Shown: in pieces, positions 9,761 through 17,723 of the stretch
How positions within the stretch are numbered: position 1 is the stretch's first letter
Layout: the number at the start of each line of letters is the position of its first letter
Source: a virus
IMG/VR virus record: IMGVR_UViG_3300047551_001483
Coordinates: 1 to 20,131 of that record
Length of the DNA stretch: 20,131 nucleotides
Reading direction: 5' to 3' (one strand)
Position numbers and translations under genes: made by a program
Notes under the pieces: generated by a model
What the model saw: only the letters and a program-made list of their open reading frames with translations
Database searches by the model: none
Told to the model about the DNA's origin: nothing

Positions 9761-12628
9761 ATGGGTGTTTATATAAAACCAGAAGAATTAGAACGTATTA
9801 GAAATAGAGCTGCGACTAAAAAAAGTCCAGTTACTTCTACGGTCTATGATCCATACAATTATCAAACGCCGAGCATCACGCCATTTATGCGTGAGAATGA
9901 TATTAACTTCCAGGTGGTAAATTTAAAACCAGAAGCAACAGCCAATATCTTTTTTGACAATATTAAAGTCAATCATTTCAGTCAAAGAGCATCTTATATT
10001 AATGCTAATAGTTCTTCAGCATTTACAAGTATTCGTATTAATGAAGGAATCTATGGTAAAACTTCAAAAGCATATGGCGAAGTTCTAGGATCATCTATTA
10101 CTGGCACTGATAATCTTCTTTACTTGAATGAAAACTTTTTATCAGTAAAAGTTGCAGGCTCAAGTTTAGCAGCAACAGATTTCAATACAGACGATTATGT
10201 CTATCAAACTTCCAGTAATAATGTATTCTATTTTGACATTTATAGCGGATTCTCTTATCCGCAGTTAGAATTTTTCGGCAGAGTAAAGAACTGGGAAGTG
10301 TTGAATTCTACAACTGGCGTATTGGTCATTGAGCCATTGTCAGGTACATTTAAAACATCAGTCACTGACAGCACCAAGAATGCTATCTTCAATCAAACAA
10401 ACTTTATCTACAATCGTGCAGCGACTGACGTTTATGCAAATAATAGATTTAAGACGAGTGAAGACGTAGTAAAAGTTGGTGAAACAAATGCACTATTCAA
10501 TGTGACAAATTACATTGCACTTTCTTCATCAGTAAGTGGCGCAGGAATCAATTTAAAATCTATCGTTCTATCATCAAATGCTATTTCACGCGACGGATTA
10601 ACAACAATTGTTGGTAACACAATTAGTATCGTTTCAGGTACTAACATGGGTTACAAGGCAAACGTTGCAGCTGTTGCATACTCCAACGCAAATGGTTGGA
10701 TGATGGCTATTACTGATGCTGATATGGATTCATACTGCACATCCAACTCAGTATATTCTATTGGTGAACATACAGTCAATGACGTTGGCGCATTGTATGG
10801 TATTTTCCATATTCCTTCATACACCACGATTCGTTGGTTAGCAGGTGATCGTGTATTCACTGTGACTGATACAGCAACTTATGATGACAACAATTATAAG
10901 ATGCGTGCTATTGCAAAATACACTGCACTTGGAAAACTAGACACATCAGAGAACTCAAGAAATAATGTTCTCCGTGAAATGACACCAAGCACAAGACGTG
11001 CACCAAATAAAGCAACTGAGCCAACTCAGAAAGTTAATGATCGTAAGTTTATGGCGCAAACATTCTTCACACCAAAAGGCAATTCTATTGTAAATGGTGA
11101 AGTAAAGAATGCGTTTGGTATCTATGTGACTTCTATTGATTTGTTCTTTAAAGAAAAACCAACAAACAATGACGAGTTGCTACCATTCACAGTTGGTATT
11201 TCTAAAGTTGAAAGCGGCATTCCAGGCAATGATTTGATTGCTTCTAAGACTTTAGACGCTGCTCAAATTAAAGTCTCAACGCGACCAGATGTTGCCAATA
11301 GCAGCACCTTGACTAAATTCTCATTCAAAGATCCAGTTTACTTGCTACCAGAAACAGAGTATGCTATCAAATTAATGACTGAATCTGACGACTATATTGT
11401 TTGGACTGCAACATTGGGTGGAACTTATGAAGATAGCGTTGGCAACTCAAGAAGAATTTCTGAGCAGCCATACTCTGGCAATTTTTTCAAGGCACAAAAT
11501 GCTTCGAACTGGAACCCAATTCTAAACCAAGATTTGATGTTTAGAATTAATCGCGCTTCCTATGAAACATCTAATACATTCTACTTTAATATTAGCCCAA
11601 CTAAATCTGAACTCAATCGCATGGGTCCAGAATATGTTTCGAACACTGTCTATGATGCAATTAAGATTTCATCTAGCGGTGAACAAACAAAGGCACCAAC
11701 AAGTATTTTGTACGAAGTAAAAACAACAAGAGCAGATGGCACGTCTACTGATTATCAGAAGATTAATAATAATGAGATCTTCTACTTCAGCAGAGATACC
11801 GCTGGCGCTATTAAGCGTAGAGCAATCTTCAAGGGTGACGCAGAGTCAATTAATGTTAAGGTGACGATGACAACAAGCGATACCACAGTATCACCAATTC
11901 TAAACTATGAACAACTCAGCGCATTTACCTTGACAAATATTATTAACAATGCAGGATTGGCGAATAACTTGATTACCATTACAAATCCTGGTAATCATAT
12001 GAACGCTGCAAACATTGCTATCACAATCAGTTTACCTGATATTGGTAGCGATACTGCAACAGCCAATGTATTACCTGGAATGTTGAGTGGTAATAATCTT
12101 CTTGCAATTAATATTACCAATCCAGGATCTGGATACTATTCAACGCCAGAGATCTTTATTGTTGAGCCAGGAGCACCTGCTAACGCAACTGCAGTAATTG
12201 CTGGCGAAACTGAATCTTCTGGTGGTAATATTCTTGCCAAGTACCAGACAAAGATTGTTACCTTGGAAGATGGCTTTGATGCAGGTGATCTAGTTGTAAG
12301 ATTAGATGCCATCAAGCCAGCAGGAACAGACGTCGCTGTATACTTCAAGATACTATCTGCCAAGGATCTAGATAACTTTAATGATAAGAAGTGGAAGTTA
12401 ATGCGTAAGGTTCGCGATAACATTTCACCTGATCTAAATAAAACAGTTCCATTGGAATATCGTTTCTCTCTTACAAAGGGTAACATTGAATATAAAGAAG
12501 GTGACAAGATGTATCCTATTGGTGGAACGTTCAAACAGTTCGCCATTAAGATTCGTCTCACATCCAGTGATCCAACTCTTGCGCCTTCAGTAGATTCTCT
12601 CCGAGTAATCGCTGTTCCAGGTGGTTAA
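9761..12628 (+). CDS. Virion structural protein, probable partner of the DUF4815 protein
   Basis: 955 aa, no signal peptide or membrane segment. After a charged start (MGVYIKPEELERIRNRA), residues 60-420 are beta-rich. A recognisable marine-myophage block lies at about 430-600 (GIYVTSIDLFF at 453, PETEYAIKL, QNASNWNP, DLMFRINRASY at 591). At 605-730 a second block ends in LSAFTLTNIIN, interrupted at 730-815 by a GxGY beta module. The C-terminal domain (LEDGFDAGDLVVRLDAIKP, then YFKILSAKDLDNF, SSDPTLAPSVDSLRVIAVPG) resembles ends of large structural proteins that in other phages, as I remember them, are joined to DUF4815. The gene follows by 15 bases with AGGTAAAA at 9749-9756, the same leader octamer as the gene before. 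A baseplate-peripheral or fibre-connector role is inferred from position. Confidence 0.75.
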   Translation: MGVYIKPEELERIRNRAATKKSPVTSTVYDPYNYQTPSITPFMRENDINFQVVNLKPEATANIFFDNIKVNHFSQRASYINANSSSAFTSIRINEGIYGKTSKAYGEVLGSSITGTDNLLYLNENFLSVKVAGSSLAATDFNTDDYVYQTSSNNVFYFDIYSGFSYPQLEFFGRVKNWEVLNSTTGVLVIEPLSGTFKTSVTDSTKNAIFNQTNFIYNRAATDVYANNRFKTSEDVVKVGETNALFNVTNYIALSSSVSGAGINLKSIVLSSNAISRDGLTTIVGNTISIVSGTNMGYKANVAAVAYSNANGWMMAITDADMDSYCTSNSVYSIGEHTVNDVGALYGIFHIPSYTTIRWLAGDRVFTVTDTATYDDNNYKMRAIAKYTALGKLDTSENSRNNVLREMTPSTRRAPNKATEPTQKVNDRKFMAQTFFTPKGNSIVNGEVKNAFGIYVTSIDLFFKEKPTNNDELLPFTVGISKVESGIPGNDLIASKTLDAAQIKVSTRPDVANSSTLTKFSFKDPVYLLPETEYAIKLMTESDDYIVWTATLGGTYEDSVGNSRRISEQPYSGNFFKAQNASNWNPILNQDLMFRINRASYETSNTFYFNISPTKSELNRMGPEYVSNTVYDAIKISSSGEQTKAPTSILYEVKTTRADGTSTDYQKINNNEIFYFSRDTAGAIKRRAIFKGDAESINVKVTMTTSDTTVSPILNYEQLSAFTLTNIINNAGLANNLITITNPGNHMNAANIAITISLPDIGSDTATANVLPGMLSGNNLLAINITNPGSGYYSTPEIFIVEPGAPANATAVIAGETESSGGNILAKYQTKIVTLEDGFDAGDLVVRLDAIKPAGTDVAVYFKILSAKDLDNFNDKKWKLMRKVRDNISPDLNKTVPLEYRFSLTKGNIEYKEGDKMYPIGGTFKQFAIKIRLTSSDPTLAPSVDSLRVIAVPGG

Positions 12629-12631
12629 TGT

Positions 12632-12847
12632 ATGAAGTATAAGATTAAGAATACACCGTTTACGAGAGATTTAAAAAACATGGCTATACTGTGTACGGAT
12701 AAGTCTGTGAAGAACAAATACGAACAACAGATGGCATTATTAAGTGAAAACAAGCGTAGAGATGAGGAAATAAATAAAATCAAAGATGATATTTCTGACA
12801 TCAAATCTTTGCTTATTAAGATGATCGAAAGAGGACAAAATGGCTAA
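12632..12847 (+). CDS. Small coiled-coil protein of a conserved marine-phage type, function unknown
   Basis: 71 aa. An N-terminal block (NTPFTRDLKNMAILCTD, residues 7-23) is followed by a charged helix from about 26 to 67 with coiled-coil spacing (KNKYEQQMALLSENKRRDEE, then INKIKDDISDIKSLLIKMIE). I recall similar short proteins with an FxRDxxxMAxLxTD start beside structural genes of marine T4-like phages, but no function is known to me. The start lies 3 bases after the previous stop; AGGTGG (12620-12624 and nearby) is a plausible ribosome binding site. An ATG at 12628 is ruled out because it stops after four codons. The last 8 bases overlap the fibre gene, whose GAGGA ribosome site lies inside this gene, so the two are probably made together. 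An assembly helper or small virion protein would fit. Confidence 0.72.
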   Translation: MKYKIKNTPFTRDLKNMAILCTDKSVKNKYEQQMALLSENKRRDEEINKIKDDISDIKSLLIKMIERGQNG

Positions 12848-15785
12848 CGCAAATATATCAGCGATTCAAGTTACAAATACCTTTGATGAATGGCGTGTTG
12901 CCACGAACGATCTTATTCAGGATCGTAACATTCTTCGCAACAAAACCTATGTAAAAGACGAATCTGATCTTCAGTTAGCCAATGGCGCATTAACTCTTTC
13001 GCGCTCAACAGGCGGTGTTCTACTCACGATCACTGGTAGCGGCGGCGCACTTGTTGGCGGCACAACTACGACTTCTGATCTCACTGTTCAAGATGACGCT
13101 TCTGTTGCAAATAATCTTACAGTTAGCGGAAATGTGATTGCATCTGGTAACGTTACTGTAGGCAGAAATGTTAATGTCGCTATGGAACTTGCCGTCACTG
13201 GTAATGTTTCTGTAAATGTCGACAGATTTACAATTGATGCCAACACTGGCAACGTAACAGCGAAAGGCGATATTATTCTTGATGGCGGAGATTTAGTTTC
13301 TACAGCAAATGCCAACGTTGTAAATACATCTTCTGATACTGTCAGTTTAGGTGGCGCTGCAGCCACAGTTCGCATTGGATCCACTGGTGGTACAACTATC
13401 CTTCGTGGTAAAGCAAACGTAACTGGCACAGCAAATTTACTTGCTGGCGCCACAGTCACTGGTGATCTAGCAGTATCAAACGGAGTAATTGTTACAGCCA
13501 ACAGTTATTTAAATGCCAACGTAAATGTTGGTGAAACAATTTATGTCAACGGTATTGTAGCATCAAGATTTAAGAATGTCGATATTTCAAATATCGCTAC
13601 AATTGACAATGCGTTTATCACAACTCTCACAATAACCAATCCTATTCAATCACTAGGCACAGGCGCAAATAGTTGGTCATTGAGAATGGGTTCTTCAAGT
13701 GATGCGGAAGGATTCTTCCGCGTTACTCGCAGCGTTGCTTCAGGTAACGTTGATATTTGGTGGGACGAAACAGATGACACTTGGAAGTTTGTTCGCAATT
13801 ATCCTAACCATGGTAATGAAAGAGCAAATCTTAGCGCAACTCTAAAGAGCGTTCGCGACTTTGTCATTAATACCACTGCAACAGCAACTCAAACGGTTGA
13901 TCTTTCATTGTCTAACTGGTTTAGATACACGCTGAATCAAAATACAACAATACAGTTTGCTAATGCGCCAACCAGTGGAGTTGGTATTACTGCAACATTG
14001 TTGATCAATCAAGATGGCGTTGGCAGTAGAACACTTACGTTTGCAAATACTGTTTACTTTGCTAATGGAACAACGCCAACTGCCACAACAAATGCGAACT
14101 CAGAAGATATGTGGACATTTACCACATACGATGGCGGACAATCATTTATTGGTGCTCTAGCAATCAAAGATTCTTTCGTTCGCAGAATACCAGATGGTTT
14201 AGTTGAATATCTAGTTGTTGCTGGCGGTGGCGGCGGCGGTGCTGCAGATCATTTTTGGTACCATATGTCTGGCGGTGGCGGTGGTGGCGGCGGTGGTGTC
14301 CTCAGCAGTCCATCAATGAATATCGCAAGCAACACAACGTATACAGTCACAGTTGGTGCTGGTGGTTCTGGCGCATGGGATGCTAGTTTTTATGCTTCTG
14401 GCGTTCCATCAACGAGATATGGTTTTCAAAGCGCTCCAGGAACATCTGGATACGTTGTAGCATCTTCTGGCGCAAATTCATCTATCACAGGACCAACACC
14501 ATTTGCAAATGTTATATCTGTTGGTGGTGGTTGCGGTGGAATGGATTATTTTGCGGGCGGAAGGTATGCTAATAACGCTCCGAATCCAAATGGTATTGGT
14601 ACTGCAGGATTTCCAGGTGGTTCAGGTGGCGGTGATGGACGAGGTGGAATTTTTGCTGCATATAGAAGTGGTTTGCCATCCCAATATAATTTATCAATGA
14701 ATTTACCGTATTATCCTGGAGCAGGTCCAGGGACAACTGCCACGCTTCCATATACTTATGGCACAGCAAATCTTGCTGTTATATTTGGTGGAAACGTAGC
14801 CTCACCTGGTCCATCATATACTCCAACAGCAAATCTTGCTCAACCATATACTTGGGATGCTGCAAATAGTCGTTTTGTGTATGATCTTAATGTTGCTGGA
14901 ATAACAGGATTTGGATACTCTGGCGGCGGATCAGGAACTCCAGGACAAGGATTTGATGGTGGATATGGTGGTTATCTTTATACTGTCAATGCTCACAGCA
15001 CTCGAACTAATACGATGCCTGGTTTCATTGGTGGAGGTGGATCATATGTGCCAAATCCTGGTAGTTTTACAGCATCGCCATTTTTAACTACTGCAGATGA
15101 TGTAAAAAGACATTTCTTCATATATGGAATACTCGTCGGTGGTGCAGGAGCAGGTGGCGGTGGTGGCGCTGGTGGTATTGGCGAAACAGCACCAGCAGTA
15201 GAGTTCGGACCTCCATATGGTGGTATTAATTATGATCTTGGATTTATAGTTCCTGGAGGAACTAATCCGTATATTAATCCAATTGCTGGAGCTGCAGTTC
15301 CAATATTAACTGGACAACAACAAGGTGCTAACGGCGGAATTGGTGTTACGTCGACAATTTCAGGATCTTCTGTGATTTATGGCGCTGGCGGCGGTGGTTA
15401 TGGTTATGCAATTGGTGGTAAGGCTGGCGGAAACGTAAGCGCTAACGGTGCAGGTGCAGGTGGATTTGGCGGTCAGTTGACATATGGTCCAACAGGATCA
15501 TTTACTCAGGCGCCAGGAACTCCAGGATACACAGGCAATACAGCAACTAACGCTGCATTCTCAACTGCAGTTGTTAATCGCGGTGGTGGTGGCGGAGGCT
15601 CGTCAATGGCTGCTGGCGCAGGTGGATCTGGTGTTGTTATTATTCGTTACCCAATTCGTTCACTTAACGGTAAAGTGTTGTACATTCCAGCATCTTCAAA
15701 TACTGGATCGCCAACATATACAGAATCAGGTGGATATAGAATTTATACGTTTACAGGGTCAGGTTCTATTACTTGGGCTCTTTAA
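12840..15785 (+). CDS. Tail fibre / adhesin with glycine-rich receptor-binding-like C-terminal domain
   Basis: 981 aa. The N-terminus holds a helical VTNTFDEWRVATNDLIQDRN block (residues 11-30), seen at the start of marine T4-like fibres. About 78-260 is a run of short TVSGNV/NVTVGRNVNV strands, suggesting a fibrous beta stalk. Residues about 277-450 form an intermediate domain (NSWSLRMGSS, VDLSLSNWFRYTLNQNTTI, TLTFANTVYFANGTTP). From 461 to about 938 the protein is very glycine-rich, with runs of six and nine Gly, many Tyr and Pro, and closes with GGSGVVIIRYP followed by a C-terminal YRIYTFTGSGSITW strand pair common in phage fibre ends. Gly-rich tip domains bind host receptors in some T-even phages (gp38 type); the same role here is inferred. 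It lies where T4 has gene 12. Start supported by GAGGA at 12831-12835. Confidence 0.82.
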   Translation: MANANISAIQVTNTFDEWRVATNDLIQDRNILRNKTYVKDESDLQLANGALTLSRSTGGVLLTITGSGGALVGGTTTTSDLTVQDDASVANNLTVSGNVIASGNVTVGRNVNVAMELAVTGNVSVNVDRFTIDANTGNVTAKGDIILDGGDLVSTANANVVNTSSDTVSLGGAAATVRIGSTGGTTILRGKANVTGTANLLAGATVTGDLAVSNGVIVTANSYLNANVNVGETIYVNGIVASRFKNVDISNIATIDNAFITTLTITNPIQSLGTGANSWSLRMGSSSDAEGFFRVTRSVASGNVDIWWDETDDTWKFVRNYPNHGNERANLSATLKSVRDFVINTTATATQTVDLSLSNWFRYTLNQNTTIQFANAPTSGVGITATLLINQDGVGSRTLTFANTVYFANGTTPTATTNANSEDMWTFTTYDGGQSFIGALAIKDSFVRRIPDGLVEYLVVAGGGGGGAADHFWYHMSGGGGGGGGGVLSSPSMNIASNTTYTVTVGAGGSGAWDASFYASGVPSTRYGFQSAPGTSGYVVASSGANSSITGPTPFANVISVGGGCGGMDYFAGGRYANNAPNPNGIGTAGFPGGSGGGDGRGGIFAAYRSGLPSQYNLSMNLPYYPGAGPGTTATLPYTYGTANLAVIFGGNVASPGPSYTPTANLAQPYTWDAANSRFVYDLNVAGITGFGYSGGGSGTPGQGFDGGYGGYLYTVNAHSTRTNTMPGFIGGGGSYVPNPGSFTASPFLTTADDVKRHFFIYGILVGGAGAGGGGGAGGIGETAPAVEFGPPYGGINYDLGFIVPGGTNPYINPIAGAAVPILTGQQQGANGGIGVTSTISGSSVIYGAGGGGYGYAIGGKAGGNVSANGAGAGGFGGQLTYGPTGSFTQAPGTPGYTGNTATNAAFSTAVVNRGGGGGGSSMAAGAGGSGVVIIRYPIRSLNGKVLYIPASSNTGSPTYTESGGYRIYTFTGSGSITWAL
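14220..15653 (+). other. Glycine-rich putative receptor-binding domain (part of the 981-aa fibre)
   Basis: Codons 461-938 of the fibre gene. Homopolymer Gly runs at 14223-14240 (six codons) and 14271-14297 (nine codons) open the domain, followed by many GGG, GAGG and GGSG motifs separated by aromatic- and proline-containing loops. This composition resembles polyglycine-sandwich adhesins of T-even phages, where variable loops between conserved Gly motifs set host range. Its repetitive GGN codons could favour recombination between phages. Receptor binding is an inference from composition and position. Confidence 0.55.
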
Positions 15786-15791
15786 TAAATA
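15784..15791 (+). promoter_or_regulatory. Probable T4-type late promoter (AATAAATA)
   Basis: AATAAATA matches the T4 late consensus TATAAATA and its relaxed marine form NATAAATA, which is read by the phage sigma factor gp55 type. It overlaps the stop of the 981-aa fibre gene and ends 25 bases before the ATG at 15817, giving a short leader. This is one of only two gaps of about 30 bases in the window, and the other carries the same motif. In AT-rich DNA the motif also occurs by chance, so position is the main support. Confidence 0.6.
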
Positions 15792-15795
15792 TCGG

Positions 15796-15813
15796 TATTC
15801 ACTATAGAGAATA
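15796..15813 (+). repeat. Imperfect palindrome in the leader of the 110-aa gene
   Basis: TATTC-A-CTATAG-A-GAATA is an 18-base palindrome with one mismatched pair. It lies between the probable late promoter and the ATG at 15817 and includes the AGAG that would be the weak ribosome binding site. As RNA it could form only a short AU-rich stem, so it is not a terminator; it could be chance. Confidence 0.35.
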
Positions 15814-15816
15814 ATA

Positions 15817-16149
15817 ATGCCCTATGCAGAACTTACAGTAGACCAAGGTACAACCTTTGAAAGTACGCTTGATTTAGTCAATGATGATGGTTCTGCTATC
15901 AACGTGACAAACTTTGTCTTTACTGGATCCATCCGTAAATCTTATTATTCCAGTAACGTGACTGCTAATTTAATGATTACTATTGTTAATGCTGTAAACG
16001 GAAACGTGAATATCAGCCTAAACGCAGCCACAACTGCCAACATAAAAGCAGGGCGTTATCTTTATGACGTTAAGATGAAAGATACATCAAATGTAGTGAC
16101 TAGAATTGTGGAAGGTATCATGACTATAACTCCACAGGTCACTAAATAA
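15817..16149 (+). CDS. Small beta-rich virion-associated protein, fibre cluster
   Basis: 110 aa. The pattern is LTVDQGTTFESTLDLVNDDG, then SIRKSYYSSNVTANLMITIV, then GNVNISLNAATTANIKAGRY and LYDVKMKDTSNVVTRIVEGI, ending MTITPQVTK. This is a compact all-beta, immunoglobulin-like or fibre-adaptor-like fold. I recall proteins of this form (DQG at the start, RKSYYSS in the middle, a G-x-V-T-x-T-P-E/Q end) between fibre genes of marine T4-like phages; none has a function known to me. It is the first gene behind the late promoter at 15784-15791. The next gene starts at the base directly after its stop, so it is probably made together with the 72-aa and 447-aa products. A baseplate or fibre attachment role is inferred. 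Confidence 0.75.
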   Translation: MPYAELTVDQGTTFESTLDLVNDDGSAINVTNFVFTGSIRKSYYSSNVTANLMITIVNAVNGNVNISLNAATTANIKAGRYLYDVKMKDTSNVVTRIVEGIMTITPQVTK

Positions 16150-16368
16150 ATGAATATACGTCCAAGAATTAAAGTAGTAGTAAGTTCAGATACAAGAGTT
16201 GGTAGAGTAACCTTCAACAAAGTTGCTCGAACTGGTTCTGTTAGATTTACAGATTTATCTGATGTTGTTTCTACTGGGCAGACTGATGGCTCAGTTTTGG
16301 TATATAATGCAAACACAAACATATATGAAGTAAAAACATTACCCAAGGTTGATGGGGGAACATATTAA
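16150..16368 (+). CDS. 72-aa mini-fibre-like protein, function unknown
   Basis: After a basic N-terminus (MNIRPRIKVVVSSDTRVGRV, residues 1-20), residues 33-63 carry FTDLSDVVSTGQTDGSVLVY followed by NANTNIYEVK. This is the D-L-x-D-V...G-x-x-L-x-Y-N-x-x-T-x-x-Y/W module found inside many phage fibres. A similar stretch, LASLNDVNIGAPFSDQNNK, lies at 108-126 of the next fibre. The protein ends VDGGTY, like the LDGGSF end of the 447-aa fibre. It starts immediately after the previous stop, and its own stop overlaps the next ATG (TAATG). The tight coupling and fibre-like motifs suggest a small fibre-associated or cap protein; that is inference. No good Shine-Dalgarno sequence of its own is visible. 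Confidence 0.7.
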   Translation: MNIRPRIKVVVSSDTRVGRVTFNKVARTGSVRFTDLSDVVSTGQTDGSVLVYNANTNIYEVKTLPKVDGGTY

Positions 16369-17711
16369 TGTCCACTCTGGTACAAATTAAACGATCGACA
16401 GCGAATGTCGCCCCTCCGTCACTCATAGAAGGCGAGTTAGCGTATTCCTATGTAAGTAATACATTATTCATTGGCGATACAGCCAATGGTGTAATGAATA
16501 TTGGCGGTAAGTTATATACCGATTTAATTGATGCAGGTTCAGCCGCAAATGGGTCGATGACCTTTGTTCGTCGATATTCAAATGGTTCTGCTCAGTTCTC
16601 TCAGCTCGATATTCTTGTTTCTCCAACTGCGAATAGTCACGTTGCAACAAAGCAATATGTTGACGAAGCAGTTACAGCCAATGTAACGCTCGCATCACTT
16701 AATGACGTCAATATTGGCGCACCATTCAGTGATCAGAATAACAAAATCTTAATCGGTAACAGCGCAGGATACTATGTTGGAACTGCAGTTACTGGTAATG
16801 TTTCGATTTCAAACACTGGCGTCATTACTATCGGCGCAGGTCAAGTTGTCAATTCAATGCTTGCCAATGCCAAGATTGGCGTTGTCGCAGGCGCAGGTTT
16901 AGCAAGTAATCTTGCAGTACCAGCACTGGGTGAGACTGTACAACTTGATGTAATTGCTGGTGATGGTATTAGCAACACTGGCGACGCAATCGCAGTTGAT
17001 AATACTGTTGTTCGCACCAGCGGAACACAGACAATCAATGGTCTCAAAACATTTAATGACACTGTTACCATTGACGATAATCTATATGTTACAGGAAACA
17101 TTTTCCTAAATGGTAACACAACGTATATCAACGTTGCCACATTAAATGTTGCTGATCCATTAATCTATCTTGCATCTAATAATTACTCATCCGATATCGT
17201 TGATATTGGTTTCATGGGTGCAAAGAATACTGCAGGTCAGTATAGCCATACAGGTCTTGCTCGTCACGCAGCGGATGGTATTTGGTATCTCTTTGATAAT
17301 CTTGCCGAAGAAGGTCATGTTAATAACGTTGTAGACGTTGCAAATACAACGTATGCACTATTGCGCGCAAACATTGACGCGAAGTCAATGAATACTCAAA
17401 CATTGGGTATTTCTCAGACGCTATATGTGACAGGCAATACAACATTATCATCTAACTTAACAGTATCGAAAAATGTTTCGATCAGTCAAAACTTAACTGT
17501 AACAGGAACTGCAGACTTTGGTTCTCTCACATTAAGTTCGCCGCTCGGAGTACCATCAGGTGGTACTGGTAAGGCATCATTTACAGCGAATGGTGTATTC
17601 TTTGCGAATACTACATCTTCGTTGTCGTTTGCAACAGGTACAGAAGGTCAGGTTTTACAAATTGCATCAGGAGTTCCAGCATTTGCTATGCTAGATGGTG
17701 GCTCCTTCTAA
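16368..17711 (+). CDS. Tail fibre protein
   Basis: 447 aa. The N-terminal module at 7-47 (IKRSTANVAPPSLIEGELAY, then NTLFIGD) is shared with the 603-aa fibre and the partial last gene and probably attaches the fibre. HVATKQYVDEAV at 91-102 is a common fibre helix motif. Residues 110-230 are beta-rich and end TSGTQTINGLKTFN. A marine-phage fibre domain follows at about 252-337 (TLNVADPLIYLASNN, DIVDIGFMG, HTGLARHAADGIWYLFD). The C-terminal part has TVTGN-type strands and, at 391-447, PLGVPSGGTGKASFTANGVF, then TEGQVLQIASG and LDGGSF, a frequent fibre ending. The start overlaps the previous stop by one base, with no clear Shine-Dalgarno. The role as a trimeric fibre is inferred from these modules. 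Confidence 0.8.
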   Translation: MSTLVQIKRSTANVAPPSLIEGELAYSYVSNTLFIGDTANGVMNIGGKLYTDLIDAGSAANGSMTFVRRYSNGSAQFSQLDILVSPTANSHVATKQYVDEAVTANVTLASLNDVNIGAPFSDQNNKILIGNSAGYYVGTAVTGNVSISNTGVITIGAGQVVNSMLANAKIGVVAGAGLASNLAVPALGETVQLDVIAGDGISNTGDAIAVDNTVVRTSGTQTINGLKTFNDTVTIDDNLYVTGNIFLNGNTTYINVATLNVADPLIYLASNNYSSDIVDIGFMGAKNTAGQYSHTGLARHAADGIWYLFDNLAEEGHVNNVVDVANTTYALLRANIDAKSMNTQTLGISQTLYVTGNTTLSSNLTVSKNVSISQNLTVTGTADFGSLTLSSPLGVPSGGTGKASFTANGVFFANTTSSLSFATGTEGQVLQIASGVPAFAMLDGGSF

Positions 17712-17723
17712 TAGGAGTATGTT

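Noticed and set aside
12769-12776. AATAAATA inside the 71-aa gene, 63 bases before the 981-aa fibre start
   Set aside because: It matches the late consensus but lies in coding Glu-Ile-Asn-Lys codons and farther from the ATG than the two gap motifs. Chance matches are expected in AT-rich DNA.
13088-13501. 137-codon open frame on the minus strand within the 981-aa fibre gene
   Set aside because: It mirrors the repetitive Val/Asn/Thr codons of the fibre stalk, has no ribosome site of its own, and opposes the uniform + strand layout. The same holds for the minus-strand frames at 12136-12561 and 16841-17140.
14223-14297. GGN-rich tract considered as a DNA repeat or recombination element
   Set aside because: Fully explained by polyglycine codons within an open reading frame; reported instead as a protein domain.
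15786-15816. Rho-independent terminator after the 981-aa fibre gene
   Set aside because: No GC-rich stem followed by a T run is present; the palindrome here is AT-rich and sits in the leader of the next gene.
16142-16148. CTAAATA just before the ATG at 16150
   Set aside because: It is made by the Thr-Lys-stop codons and touches the start codon, so a transcript from it would begin inside the gene.
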